64,000 bases of DNA from Desulfosporosinus meridiei DSM 13257 (GTDB taxonomy: Bacteria > Bacillota > Desulfitobacteriia > Desulfitobacteriales > Desulfitobacteriaceae), in the NCBI RefSeq assembly GCF_000231385.2, contig NC_018515.1, positions 3,058,501-3,122,500 on the forward strand. Reading direction: 5' to 3'. Numbering within the stretch: the first letter of the stretch is position 1; every line of letters starts with the position of its first letter. The notes beneath the pieces were generated by a model that was not told the DNA's origin, searched no databases, and saw only the letters and a program-made list of their open reading frames with translations. The translations under genes were made by a program, and so were the position numbers. Shown piece after piece: positions 27,281 to 38,099 of the stretch.

Positions 27281-28132
27281 TTAATCTTCATAAACGCCTC
27301 TTGGCTGCTTCAACTCATCCGACTGCTCATAGGTGTCTGGTACATATTTGACCTCAGCAAAATTCTTTGTTACTAATTCAGTCTCTAATATTTCCCCGCT
27401 TTTCCTTCTAATTATTTTATTTCTCCATATTTCATTTTTTCGGAAATATTTATTCCCAATTTTTAAAAACTGATGGTCTTTCTCAAATACATGATAAGCA
27501 AAGTCTAGGTTCTGATCGACCCTCAGTTCTCCTTCTAAGCACTTCTCCGAAAGCCAAAGTCTTAGTTGGAAAGTATATGCGGTACAATTCATAAACTGAT
27601 AGTCTATATAGTTATAAAAAACGGTTGCCCCACTACCAAAGGGCAACACCCTTCTGTCATCTGGAAAAGGATCGAAACTGTGATGATACCGTTTGGTAAC
27701 AGTCAAAGGACTATGAATAACCAACCAATGGATTAGGTTAGCTATTTGACAGATACCACCACCAATGCCAGGCTTTGCTTCTCCACAAGACAACAAAATA
27801 CCTGGTAAATATCCCTTACGCTTAGTTGTGAGTCCTACTAGTTTGCAAAAAGAAAATGTTTCACCAGGCCTTATAATAATGCCATCAATCCGCCCAATCG
27901 CTATTGAGAGATTTTTAACTTTGTTATGTTGCAACTGCAGGTCTGTATCACCGAGTTTTCTAATCAGTACAGACTGATGTTTCTTCACTCGATATGGTAG
28001 CTTTTCGGTACTTTTTAGAGAAGCAAACGTTTTACCCTCAAAGCTCCACTTTAAATATGTTATCAATCTCCGAAACCATACCGATAAAAAGTAGAATATT
28101 GGGTGTACTTCGCTTAGCAACCTACGTGCCAT
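27281..28132 (-). CDS. VanW family protein
   Basis: A 283-aa VanW-type protein. The VanW core is evident: the RPGETFSFCKLVG segment, GYLPGI, the very conserved GGGICQIANLIHW and the YHHSFDPFPDDRRVLPFGSG region. VanW was first named in vancomycin-resistance clusters, but most members stand outside them and the biochemical role is unknown. The ATG at 28132 has AAAGGA next to it; a GTG five codons upstream is possible. No vanHAX genes are present, so there is no reason to infer glycopeptide resistance. Confidence 0.88.
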   Translation of the reverse strand: MARRLLSEVHPIFYFLSVWFRRLITYLKWSFEGKTFASLKSTEKLPYRVKKHQSVLIRKLGDTDLQLQHNKVKNLSIAIGRIDGIIIRPGETFSFCKLVGLTTKRKGYLPGILLSCGEAKPGIGGGICQIANLIHWLVIHSPLTVTKRYHHSFDPFPDDRRVLPFGSGATVFYNYIDYQFMNCTAYTFQLRLWLSEKCLEGELRVDQNLDFAYHVFEKDHQFLKIGNKYFRKNEIWRNKIIRRKSGEILETELVTKNFAEVKYVPDTYEQSDELKQPRGVYED

Positions 28133-28147
28133 TATCCTTTTCTCCAC

Positions 28148-28607
28148 ATCTCAAATAAATGATTACTCAAATGAAATTTACTACCCTAGCATTTTATCCG
28201 CTAAGTGCCGGGAACAGCTGAATCATTCCACTCTAATATTTCTACTCTTTTCCCCTCGCATCCTTCCTCTAAAGTAAAAATAACCCAATAAAAAAAGATT
28301 CAGATCAATATATTTCCGTACACACTCTGTCACCATAAAAAGAACACACACTTCTCAAATCCGCCTATACCAATGCTTTCACTCACCCCCGATATAGCAC
28401 TGCCACTGACTCCACCTTTGATTCGTTTACCTTATCATAATGAGCCGCTTTAACTCAATTTTCAATTCTTCAGTCCGTTTGTCCAATGCTTGAATCACTT
28501 ATTGATGCATACAATATTTAGAGGATCAAATAACTTCCTAAGTTATAGAACATGATTCTGGATATACATGTGCAGTTATTTAAGAAATAAGAAAGTGGGA
28601 ATGTGAA
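28148..28607. other. Long gene-free stretch
   Basis: About 460 AT-rich bases between the VanW gene and the mini zinc-ribbon gene. I see no ORF of any length with a ribosome site, no hairpin with a T run and no riboswitch consensus. Confidence 0.4.
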
Positions 28608-28757
28608 ATGAGTGCAGATCAGAAATGCCCTATATGCCCGAAATGCGAGCAGGAATATGATAATGCGAATTCTGGAGGAGAAATTAACGTCTGTCCAAAT
28701 TGCGAAGCGATGGAAATGCTAAAAATTTACGCCAAGCACCTAGTCCAGGAAAAATAA
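28608..28757 (+). CDS. Mini zinc-ribbon protein (49 aa)
   Basis: A short gene with GTGGGAATGTG upstream of the ATG and two stops in tandem (TAA TAA). The peptide carries four or five cysteines in zinc-ribbon spacing: CPICPKC near the start and CPNC at residues 29-32, then a short helix. Such single zinc ribbons bind zinc and usually mediate contacts with nucleic acid or protein. It is followed by two hairpins, so it looks like a complete transcription unit. Confidence 0.6.
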   Translation: MSADQKCPICPKCEQEYDNANSGGEINVCPNCEAMEMLKIYAKHLVQEK

Positions 28758-28828
28758 TAAACTGATTCATTTTGCCAGCTGACTAAATCCTATGAATAGC
28801 CGCATCATAAAGGTGCTCTTGATTAGGG

Positions 28829-28867
28829 GGTCGCAAATTTCTTCTTAATAGAATTGCGACACCCCCT
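28829..28867 (+). terminator. Hairpin after the mini zinc-ribbon gene
   Basis: GGGGGTCGCAA pairs with TTGCGACACCCCC (one two-base bulge). There is no T run, so this hairpin may act with the next one. Confidence 0.5.
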
Positions 28868-28877
28868 ACACGTGGCA

Positions 28878-28917
28878 AGCGGAGCAGACACATTTTGTGC
28901 TTGCTCCGCTGTTTTCA
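28878..28917 (+). terminator. Terminator between the zinc-ribbon and Mef genes
   Basis: Stem AGCGGAGCA/TGCTCCGCT with an inner ACACA/TGTG-type pairing, followed by GTTTTC. It can serve the zinc-ribbon gene on the plus strand and perhaps the Mef gene converging from the right. Confidence 0.65.
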
Positions 28918-28956
28918 AAATAATTGTTTTTTAACTCTATCTCTCTGTATGCCTCT

Positions 28957-30189
28957 TTAACCTTTAATGTTTTTTTGATCTAATAGTCTGATGACCGGAA
29001 TCAGTGAACAAAGTATAGCAATACCGATAATTAAAATCCCTGATATCAGAAACCAATGGTTTACACCAATTCTATCGGCAAAGAGTCCCGAGAGGATTAA
29101 GCCCATAGGCATAGCGAGGGAGATGATGCTTCCTGTAAGAGAAAAAACTCGTCCTAAATATTCCGGCTTAATTTTTTCTTGAAAAAGAGCCATTTGAATA
29201 CCACTGTAAAACGGAACAGAAAGCCCCATAGTCGTACAACACAAAACAAATATCACAAAACCACTTGAAGGAAGAATTCCAGAAACAGTTAAACTTAACC
29301 CCATAAGAAAAATTGAAGCAGCCATTAGTTTAATTCGTTTCTGAAATCCGCCTAAAAGTCCTAACAACAGTCCCCCTGCCAGCATTCCGGCAGCATAAGC
29401 TATCTCTGTGATTGAAACGTGTATAGGTGTTCCATTAAAATAGCTCATACTCATCAGTGGGTAGAGGGCATTTATTGGCATATAGACAAACATATACAAA
29501 GTTCCTATTAAAAGCAGGGCAAACAATCCTTTATTTTCCTTCAAAGCAGCAAAGCCATCTTTCATTTCTTCCATAAATTTTTTCTTTATGGGACGTTGTT
29601 CTGCGTTGAGTTCCGGAATATTCACAAGGGCTACAGTTATACATGCTATTACAGCCCCTAATACGTCAAGCGCTATGATAAAATTCAAATCCCAAATGGA
29701 ATATAGCAAAGCTGCAATTGCCGGGCTGACAATATAACTGATTGATTGCAAAGACTGGCTGTAACCTGCACATTTGGTCAGCTGTTCTTCCGGCACTAAA
29801 AGAGGGGTCATGGCACTTAGAGCAGGAGAATGGAAAGCTGTTCCGATACTGCGAATAAACAAAACCACCATGATAATCCCAACTGGCAATTCCATAGATA
29901 AGGCCATAAAGGCCAGTACTCCGCCAGCTCCAGCAATAGTTAAATCAGCAACAATCATAATCATCTTTCGGTTGTATCTGTCAACCAATACCCCGATGGC
30001 CGGCCCAAAGACTGCATAGGGCAGAAAGCCAACCAACGAAGCGATTGACAGCACCATCGCAGATTGGGTTTTTTCAGTAAGGTAAAAAATAATTGCCATT
30101 TGCAGGATGGCACTACTGATAAGCGAAACTGCCTGACCCGTCCATATTGTAAAAAAATCTCGTTTCCATTTTGAAGTTGTTATTGTCAT
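28957..30189 (-). CDS. Mef-type macrolide efflux MFS transporter
   Basis: A 410-aa major facilitator with 12 helices. It matches Mef(A) of streptococci over its whole length. Shared stretches include IWTGQAVSLI, SAILQMAIIFYLTEKT, GFLPYAVFGPAIGVLVDR, LVPEEQLTKCAGYSQSLQSI and PEYLGRVFSLTGSI. Mef proteins pump out 14- and 15-membered macrolides using the proton gradient. The ATG at 30189 has AAGGAG nine bases upstream; an in-frame start further up lies in the leader. The leader carries drug-responsive attenuation signals (see 30242-30514), which supports a genuine macrolide role. The usual partner msr(D)/mel is not adjacent. Resistance itself is inferred. Confidence 0.88.
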   Translation of the reverse strand: MTITTSKWKRDFFTIWTGQAVSLISSAILQMAIIFYLTEKTQSAMVLSIASLVGFLPYAVFGPAIGVLVDRYNRKMIMIVADLTIAGAGGVLAFMALSMELPVGIIMVVLFIRSIGTAFHSPALSAMTPLLVPEEQLTKCAGYSQSLQSISYIVSPAIAALLYSIWDLNFIIALDVLGAVIACITVALVNIPELNAEQRPIKKKFMEEMKDGFAALKENKGLFALLLIGTLYMFVYMPINALYPLMSMSYFNGTPIHVSITEIAYAAGMLAGGLLLGLLGGFQKRIKLMAASIFLMGLSLTVSGILPSSGFVIFVLCCTTMGLSVPFYSGIQMALFQEKIKPEYLGRVFSLTGSIISLAMPMGLILSGLFADRIGVNHWFLISGILIIGIAILCSLIPVIRLLDQKNIKG

Positions 30190-30241
30190 ATCTGCTTTCT
30201 CCTTGCCTTTTTTCGTTAGTTCGTTCTGAGTTTTAGGCAAT

Positions 30242-30284
30242 AAAAAATGCAGCTAAAATCCGCAGTGCGGGCTTTAGTCTGCAT
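30242..30284 (-). terminator. Second attenuator terminator in the Mef leader
   Basis: Strong interrupted hairpin: ATGCAG..CTAAA..CCGCA pairs with TGCGG..TTTAG..CTGCAT and is followed by TTTTTT, about 52 bases before the Mef ATG. As an intrinsic terminator inside the leader it would stop most transcription unless refolded. Confidence 0.8.
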
Positions 30285-30301
30285 ATTGTCGTTATAAGAC
30301 A

Positions 30302-30322
30302 TTAGTAAAAACGTATAACCAT
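30302..30322 (-). CDS. Possible second leader peptide, MVIRFY
   Basis: Six codons (ATG GTT ATA CGT TTT TAC TAA) preceded by AAGGGTGAGG about 11 bases upstream, ending just before terminator 2. The position between the two terminators suggests a second translation-coupled attenuation step. Confidence 0.45.
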   Translation of the reverse strand: MVIRFY

Positions 30323-30375
30323 AAATGGCTATACCTCACCCTTATCCATGTCTCAATTCGCAAAATAAGCACAAC

Positions 30376-30403
30376 AAAAAAGCCCACCATTGTGGATGTT
30401 TTT
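30376..30403 (-). terminator. First attenuator terminator in the Mef leader
   Basis: Short hairpin (CCAC/GTGG core extended by A-T pairs) followed by GCTTTTTTG, about 20 bases after the stop of the MFSVRLR leader. Confidence 0.55.
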
Positions 30404-30423
30404 ACCTCTTTTTTATTGCCTGC

Positions 30424-30447
30424 TTATCTTAATCGAACAGAAAACAT
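30424..30447 (-). CDS. Leader peptide MFSVRLR upstream of the Mef gene
   Basis: Seven codons (MFSVRLR, then TAA) with AAAGGAGG upstream. The ending Arg-Leu-Arg is the +x+ motif (R/K-x-R/K) known to stall ribosomes in the presence of macrolides in the ErmD and Mef leaders. The peptide is followed by a terminator hairpin, the layout expected for macrolide-induced transcription attenuation. Confidence 0.75.
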   Translation of the reverse strand: MFSVRLR

Positions 30448-30485
30448 AGATAATATGTCCTCCTTTAATTCACTAAGTTCAAATC

Positions 30486-30514
30486 ATTTTATCATAAATA
30501 ATATACTCTGTCGA
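30486..30514 (-). promoter_or_regulatory. Promoter of the Mef leader transcript
   Basis: TCGACA (30509-30514) and TAAAAT (30486-30491) on the minus strand are separated by exactly 17 bases, and the leader peptide starts about 30 bases downstream of the expected start site. Confidence 0.6.
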
Positions 30515-30654
30515 TTTCTAAACTCACCAAGGGTTCCACTGATAATTTCTAACAATCTGCTTCTAAAAGTATTGACATTCATAGGATGATAGGTCGAAAT
30601 GTGCCTAATTTCACAACCTATGTAAAAACTAAATCCTTGCCTCCCCCTATCTGT

Positions 30655-30699
30655 GAAAGCCATTCAAAATCGACACTGGTGTCGGTTTGAATGGCTTTC
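30655..30699. repeat. Long inverted repeat after the GNAT gene
   Basis: Arms 30655-30676 (GAAAGCCATTCAAA then ATCGACAC) and 30679-30699 are complementary apart from two positions. It lies about 50 bases past the acetyltransferase stop and lacks a T run. The style resembles the repeat at 26605-26664. Confidence 0.65.
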
Positions 30700-30747
30700 A
30701 TAAATTATGATAATAATTCTCAAACTCATTTTTCTTAAATTTCATAA

Positions 30748-31284
30748 TTAATCTATTACCAGTCCCATACTGACAGCATCGAAAAATATGCCGTCTATGT
30801 ACAAATTCCTTGTCAGAACACCTTCTTTTCTGAACCCATACCTTTCATACAATCCAATAGCTGTCTCATTATCAGCACGAGTTACCAGATCAATTTTTCT
30901 CACAATCTGGGTTTCCTTGGCCCACTCTATCAGAACCTCCAGAAGAAGGCCCCCTATTCCCAGGCTCCAATACTTCCTAAGGACAGCGATCCCCATTTCT
31001 CCTCTATGTCTTTTCCTGACCCTGGTTTCCCCTTCAAAAGTAATAAAGCCGGCAATCTCGCCGTCCGTTAAGCCTATGATGATCACGGAGTTATCCATTC
31101 CGTTTTCAAAGTCAATGATTTTCCTCTCCGTTTCAGGGGTTATTTCCAGCTCACCTTTGCCAAAGGAAAGAAAGTCCGACTCCCCACTTATACACATTTT
31201 AAACTTTGCCATTTCTTCCCCATCATTTACAGTTGCTTTTCTGATCAGTAATTCTCTGCCATTTTTCAGGGTTACCTTTTTCAT
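30748..31284 (-). CDS. GNAT-family N-acetyltransferase
   Basis: A 178-aa acetyltransferase. The acetyl-CoA binding motif A is seen as IAVLRKYWSLGIGGLLLEVLIEWA (about 100-123), preceded by the strand IIGLTDGEIAGFITF, and followed by ADNETAIGLYERYGFRKEG, the motif B typical of RimI/RimL-like proteins. The substrate is unknown. A weak GAGTGG ribosome site precedes the ATG. It may be co-transcribed with the two small genes to its right. Confidence 0.85.
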   Translation of the reverse strand: MKKVTLKNGRELLIRKATVNDGEEMAKFKMCISGESDFLSFGKGELEITPETERKIIDFENGMDNSVIIIGLTDGEIAGFITFEGETRVRKRHRGEMGIAVLRKYWSLGIGGLLLEVLIEWAKETQIVRKIDLVTRADNETAIGLYERYGFRKEGVLTRNLYIDGIFFDAVSMGLVID

Positions 31285-31309
31285 GGCTATCCACTCTTTC
31301 TTTATTCAA

Positions 31310-31450
31310 TTAAGTCAGTCCAATTGATTGGCACACGGAATTGTTATTCCGACCTTTGGGGCAAGGGTGGACATATCCCTTCCCTCTGTAACCGGACTTC
31401 CCTTTTGCAAAGCCAAAGAGCATGAACTCCTTCCTATGACTTGGATTCAT
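31310..31450 (-). CDS. Possible small protein (46 aa), glycine- and basic-rich
   Basis: An open frame with ATG at 31448-31450 and a second ATG nine codons later that has AAGGAG just upstream. The peptide has the pattern GFAKGKSGYRGKGYVHPCPKG with two cysteines overall. It fills the gap between the helical protein and the GNAT gene, 25 bases before the GNAT ATG. I do not recognise it, and a chance ORF is quite possible. Confidence 0.3.
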   Translation of the reverse strand: MNPSHRKEFMLFGFAKGKSGYRGKGYVHPCPKGRNNNSVCQSIGLT

Positions 31451-31486
31451 GCCCTTTGCTTTATGAACAGATAGAACGTATGGTAA

Positions 31487-31744
31487 TTATCCAAGTTTGC
31501 TGTTAGGCAGCAAATGACTAAAGTTTTCAGCAAACTGCATAACAACGGATTGTACTTCCTCCAACTTTTCTGGCTTTAGCAAAGCAATCATTTTTGGCAA
31601 AAACAGCATTATATCATCTTGTGTAAAATTGCCTTCTGTCAGCTTCTTGAAGCTTTCAACAAGTAATTCCTTTGCTTCCTCTACCCTGTCATCTTTTACT
31701 CTTTCTAAAATGAAACTTAAAAATTGTTCCTGTCCGTTATTCAT
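31487..31744 (-). CDS. Small helical hypothetical protein
   Basis: An 85-aa protein made of amphipathic helices rich in Glu and Lys (FILERVKDDRVEEAKELL, KMIALLKPEKLEEVQSVV), with no cysteine, no membrane span and no signal peptide. The ATG at 31744 has GGAGG at ideal spacing and is preferred over a start four codons earlier. It looks like a real small gene and I recognise no family. Confidence 0.55.
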   Translation of the reverse strand: MNNGQEQFLSFILERVKDDRVEEAKELLVESFKKLTEGNFTQDDIMLFLPKMIALLKPEKLEEVQSVVMQFAENFSHLLPNSKLG

Positions 31745-31944
31745 GTTTACCTCCATTAAGCTTTATCCATCCCACAGTATATCACAAATGTTTTGTGTGT
31801 TCACAGCTTACTTCTGCTCTCTGCACAACCACCCCGCTTCACATTTGGAACAACAGGAAACTCGTCAATCGTGTTGTCTTCTTCAAACATTCTCCCTTTT
31901 TTCAGCATACTATGGAATATCAAAACAGAGGGGTAATTCTAAGA

Positions 31945-32382
31945 ATGATTGCTATAAATAATAGGACCGCTAACAATAATCAATATAAGTTGACTCTTAG
32001 TTTAATCAAAGATGAACGAATAGGCGATTTTCTTTTTCTTATTGCTGCGATTATAGCCCTAATCTCAACTTTCCAAGCCGAGAAGGAAATAATTTCTAAA
32101 GAATTTTATAAAGAGTCCCTCCCGGATGATTCTGCCTATACCATTGCAGCAGCAAGCTGGACATTCTTTATAGCAAGCATCATTTCCGCTTATGTAGTGA
32201 TCGCCAGGTACAACCAAATTGCAACCGCCGATCGTGATGTTTCTCCGTTAACATTAAAGGGCGCAAAATATTCTACAATAGGAAATATCATTAGTGTTAT
32301 TGGCTTTGGCTTGGCTGCCATCGGTGACCAATTAAAGGCAATGGCTTCTTCTTCCGGTGGGCCAGCAGTAATATCTCGATAA
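31945..32382 (+). CDS. Hypothetical membrane protein with three helices
   Basis: A 145-aa protein with hydrophobic helices at about 26-43, 72-92 and 112-130. I place the start at the ATG at 31945, with GAGGGG about ten bases before it; the open frame continues upstream without a ribosome site. The C terminus is short and polar (MASSSGGPAVISR). No family is recognised, and neighbours on both sides are on the other strand. Confidence 0.5.
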   Translation: MIAINNRTANNNQYKLTLSLIKDERIGDFLFLIAAIIALISTFQAEKEIISKEFYKESLPDDSAYTIAAASWTFFIASIISAYVVIARYNQIATADRDVSPLTLKGAKYSTIGNIISVIGFGLAAIGDQLKAMASSSGGPAVISR

Positions 32383-32437
32383 TCCAGCCGCAGTTGATAA
32401 CTCAATCATCGATAATTTCCCGGTTTTGAGTTGGCCA

Positions 32438-33409
32438 TTACTTGAGTGCGGCCGTGATTATACCCATCCTGTAAACCTCTTCGGCATTGCACCCCCTGGA
32501 AAGGTCATTAACAGGAGCGTTCAGACCCTGGAGAATCGGACCGAAAGCATCAAACTTTCCCAGTCGCTGGGCTATTTTATAACTGATATTCCCTGAATTA
32601 AGATCGGGGAAAATGAAGGTGTTGGCCTGTCCCGCTACTCGCGAATCAAAAGCTTTTGTTTTAGCAACATCAGGAGAGAAAGCTGCATCAAATTGCAGCT
32701 CGCCGTCGACTGGAAAATCAAGGCTCATGGCTTTTAATTTTTCCGCTGCGTTACGTATTATATCGACAGTCTCACCTTGACCGGAGCCTAAGGTACTGTA
32801 GGAAAGCATAGCCACCTTCGGGTCTACAGCAAAACACCTGGCTGTTCTTGCTGTTTCTACAGCAATTTCAACCAACTCATCCTCTGTGGGTTTAACGTTG
32901 ATAGCACAATCAGCCATGAGATATGTTTCCTCGCCATCCGGTGTAGAGCGGTGCAGAACGAAACAGCTTGAGACAAGCTTATTGCCCGGCTTTGTCTTAA
33001 TAATCTGCAATGCGGGGCGAACGGTATCAGCCGTGGAATAAGTGGCTCCGCCCAGGAGACCGTCGGCATAACCCATCTTTACGAGCATGATGCCAAAATA
33101 ATTGGCTTTTGCCAAAAGAGTACGGCAAGCAGCCTCATCCACTTTTCCCTTTCTCAAGGCAAACAATTCTGCAGTCATTCTATCGATGCCAGCATAGGTA
33201 AGGGGATCAATAATTTCAATCCCTTCTACCGGCCAACCAATGTCTTGGGCTGCAGCTTCTACCTCAGAACGATTGCCCAGAAGTACCGGCACGAGAATAC
33301 CATCCTTATTCAGGAGACTTGCTGCCTCAAGAATCCTCGGATCAGATCCCTCAGTAAAAACGAGCTTTCGCTGCTGCTTCTTTAATAAAGCAATCATAGG
33401 TTCAAACAT
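32438..33409 (-). CDS. pta: Phosphate acetyltransferase
   Basis: Phosphotransacetylase (323 aa) converts acetyl-CoA and phosphate to acetyl phosphate and CoA, the first step to ATP through acetate kinase. Short bacterial Pta proteins have this length. Conserved parts include FTEGSDPRILEAA near the N terminus, YADGLLGGATYSTADTVRPALQ (about 118-139), VAMLSYSTLGSG near 200 and QFDAAFSPDVA near 244. The last segment, FGPILQGLNAPVNDLSRGC, holds the CoA-site arginine. No ackA is adjacent. A good promoter lies upstream at 33477-33505. Confidence 0.95.
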   Translation of the reverse strand: MFEPMIALLKKQQRKLVFTEGSDPRILEAASLLNKDGILVPVLLGNRSEVEAAAQDIGWPVEGIEIIDPLTYAGIDRMTAELFALRKGKVDEAACRTLLAKANYFGIMLVKMGYADGLLGGATYSTADTVRPALQIIKTKPGNKLVSSCFVLHRSTPDGEETYLMADCAINVKPTEDELVEIAVETARTARCFAVDPKVAMLSYSTLGSGQGETVDIIRNAAEKLKAMSLDFPVDGELQFDAAFSPDVAKTKAFDSRVAGQANTFIFPDLNSGNISYKIAQRLGKFDAFGPILQGLNAPVNDLSRGCNAEEVYRMGIITAALK

Positions 33410-33476
33410 AGTTCATCCCCTGCCATTTCCCAATCTATTGAATACTCGCCGCTTTCTTTTCCAAATAGTATATTTA

Positions 33477-33505
33477 ATTATACTGAAATTTTAAAATACC
33501 GTAAA
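33477..33505 (-). promoter_or_regulatory. Promoter of pta
   Basis: TTTACG (33500-33505) and TATAAT (33477-33482) on the minus strand, separated by 17 bases, about 70 bases before the pta ATG. Confidence 0.5.
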
Positions 33506-33779
33506 TATACTTTTCTGTAGAAGTAGCACATATTGTATTCCAAATTTCTTTTTTAATTTTCTTACTTTTTCATTGTCATCTTTCTTATCATACTATATAA
33601 TTAAGTTTGTAACCATTACAATTTTACATAAATTATTAATTTTCTAGCTGAGTAGACAGAAAACAAGCAAAGCCTTGCCTCTGAACATAAAAATGCGGCA
33701 AGCTTGTCAGGGAATTTCAAACATTGACATCAAACAGAGAAGCTTGCCTGTTTGAGAATATAATCTCAAAAGCAAATAG

Positions 33780-36158
<2,379 letters not shown>

Positions 36159-36199
36159 ATGTAGGTATCATCAATGACTTTGGATGAATAAATAACATC

Positions 36200-36224
36200 A
36201 AGCCCCTCAGCCGAGGGGCTTTTC
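36200..36224 (+). terminator. Terminator of katG
   Basis: Perfect 9-bp stem AAGCCCCTC/GAGGGGCTT (36200-36208 and 36213-36221) followed by TTTCC on the plus strand. Confidence 0.85.
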
Positions 36225-36409
36225 CTATTTTGAAATGATGTTTTTAAGCCAATCATCAATTGCTTTCTTCTTATCTTCAGTGAACTCTTTCTTTGCTTCC
36301 TCATTTAGCCACGCTAGAGATTTTTCTGCTAAATATCTTCACATTTGTTCTTCTGCTTCTGTACACAGTTCTTACATTCTGCCCCCTCATAATCTATCCC
36401 AAGGCCGTA
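36225..36409 (-). pseudogene. Remnant of a small cysteine-containing protein gene, frameshifted
   Basis: Two overlapping frames on the minus strand join into one sensible protein tail. The first reads DYEGAECKNC then KNKCEDI and stops. One base away in frame the reading resumes as LAEKSLAWLNEEAKKEF and runs to a TAG at 36225-36227. A single missing T in the ATATTTAG stretch explains the break. No start codon or 5' half is present. It is the end of a small gene of unknown function with a CxxC motif. Confidence 0.55.
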
Positions 36410-36493
36410 TTAACGTATTGAGGATAATAAATATAAAAACAATGAATTTGTTGCTGTATGTATCTGTTTAGAGCAACAAAAGGGGGAGAAAAA

Positions 36494-38083
36494 TTGAAGT
36501 GTAACTGCGGGGGATCTGAAATGGACTTAGCCCCAACATTAGAAGCTGAAGAAGTTACTGAGCTGCTTCAGAAAAATGGTGAAGCTGCGGAAAATGCACT
36601 GAACGCTCAAATAAGTTCTAAAAGGCCTAAAGAACTCAAGGTCGTCATTTTCTCAATCTTAGCAGTTTGCCTAATCACAACGGGCTGCTACTACTGGTAT
36701 AAGAATGTTTATCAACCGGATGAACGCCTATCTATAGCTGCCAGACTTTTGGATTATAGCCAAGTATCTGAAGCTGATGAGGCCTATCGAGCCTTCATCT
36801 CGGATTACCCACAGCATGCCAAAGTTGCTTTTGCTTATGGAAAGCTCTTTGATCTGAATTTTAGTGATGAGTCAATATCCGAGGATATCTTAAAAATATT
36901 ACAAGAGAAATATCCGAAATCAGAAGAATATGCTAATAGCTTAGCCAAATCTGCAGCCCGCAAGATCAAAGCTTACAAACCTCTTTACGATTACTACTAT
37001 AATACTGGCTATGGAAAAGATAAATATTACCTTGAGGCTAAAAGTCTTCTTAACGAGCTTAATGCCTTCGGAGATTCAAGTGCCTTTATTGCGGCGGGCG
37101 GCACTGATCTTATCAAAAAGCTTAACGAAATTGTTAACCCTGCCTTCGGAGCTATCGAGTTTAAGCTTGCTTTAAGCGATTACATTAACATTGATTCTGT
37201 AGTACCTGCCGACAAACCAAAGATCACATTGACTAGAAGCGATGGAACATTGATTGAAGTACAATACGACCAAAAAACCGGAATTGTTAGTTCGGCTAAT
37301 CTGAACCCAGGAAACTACCAATTGGATATTAATCTGACGAGAAGCTTTGGAACACGCCGCGGTAACTATTTTGGCGGGGAATCGCTTACCATCATACCTG
37401 GGCGCAAATACAAAGACACTACATACTTGTTTATGAAAAAGAAATCTGACGCAGGATCTGATAATATCGATCAACGATATTTGAATCTAGTCAATAATAC
37501 TCAAGTCATTGTTGCTAATCAAATAACCCCATCTTCAGATTCGCCTGTGCCAACAAAGATCACTGTTGATGTTTTACCTAACGGCTACCGCATTCCTGCT
37601 AATGATCATTATCTCTTCGACTTAGATAATAATACGAAAAACGAGCTTATCGCTTATTACCTTAAAACACGCTCACTTGCTATCTTACAATGGAATGGCA
37701 AATCATTCGAGGAGCAATCAAAATTTCAAATTGGTAATAACGATTCTAAACTTGACTATCCTATGTTTCCAATCAGCATCAGATTATTTAATCTTGAAGG
37801 GATTTCCTTCCCTGTCCTAGGCCTAATAACTACAAGTGGTGAAAGCGGAAGTTATCCTGAATTAACACTTTTAACTTGGAATGGAATAGATGGCTACAAT
37901 ATTATTTGGGATGCTACAGCCGGGGATCATGGTGAATGGCAACTATCTAACAACAAAATCATTATGAGTCAAGAAAACTTCAGTGTAAGAGCACAGGCAG
38001 ATGCCAATTCGAGATTTACCCAAGAATATGAATATAATGGGACTACCTTCGTCCTAGCCAATGCCTACACTTCCAAAAGATAA
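36494..38083 (+). CDS. Large membrane-anchored protein of unknown function
   Basis: A 529-aa protein. A cytoplasmic N terminus with a Cys-x-Cys pair (KCNCGG) is followed by one membrane helix (about 52-70, VVIFSILAVCLITTGCYYWY). A helical, TPR-like stretch spans about 75-210, then a beta-rich extracytoplasmic part. The end of the protein (about 370-525) has repeated TLLTWNG/AILQWNGKSFEE-type strands like the FG-GAP/VCBS-like repeats of surface proteins. The start is TTG at 36494 with GGGGGAG just upstream. I recognise no named family. Topology suggests a signal-relay or envelope protein. Confidence 0.6.
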   Translation: MKCNCGGSEMDLAPTLEAEEVTELLQKNGEAAENALNAQISSKRPKELKVVIFSILAVCLITTGCYYWYKNVYQPDERLSIAARLLDYSQVSEADEAYRAFISDYPQHAKVAFAYGKLFDLNFSDESISEDILKILQEKYPKSEEYANSLAKSAARKIKAYKPLYDYYYNTGYGKDKYYLEAKSLLNELNAFGDSSAFIAAGGTDLIKKLNEIVNPAFGAIEFKLALSDYINIDSVVPADKPKITLTRSDGTLIEVQYDQKTGIVSSANLNPGNYQLDINLTRSFGTRRGNYFGGESLTIIPGRKYKDTTYLFMKKKSDAGSDNIDQRYLNLVNNTQVIVANQITPSSDSPVPTKITVDVLPNGYRIPANDHYLFDLDNNTKNELIAYYLKTRSLAILQWNGKSFEEQSKFQIGNNDSKLDYPMFPISIRLFNLEGISFPVLGLITTSGESGSYPELTLLTWNGIDGYNIIWDATAGDHGEWQLSNNKIIMSQENFSVRAQADANSRFTQEYEYNGTTFVLANAYTSKR

Positions 38084-38099
38084 ATTCCCCTAAACAAAT

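Noticed and set aside
27281-28132. Vancomycin resistance cluster
   Set aside because: VanW alone is widespread in clostridia. No vanHAX, vanR or vanS is present.
36225-36409. Pyrrolysine-containing protein read through TAG
   Set aside because: Reading TAG as Pyl leads within four codons to another TAG and breaks the protein-like pattern. A one-base frameshift explains the sequence better.
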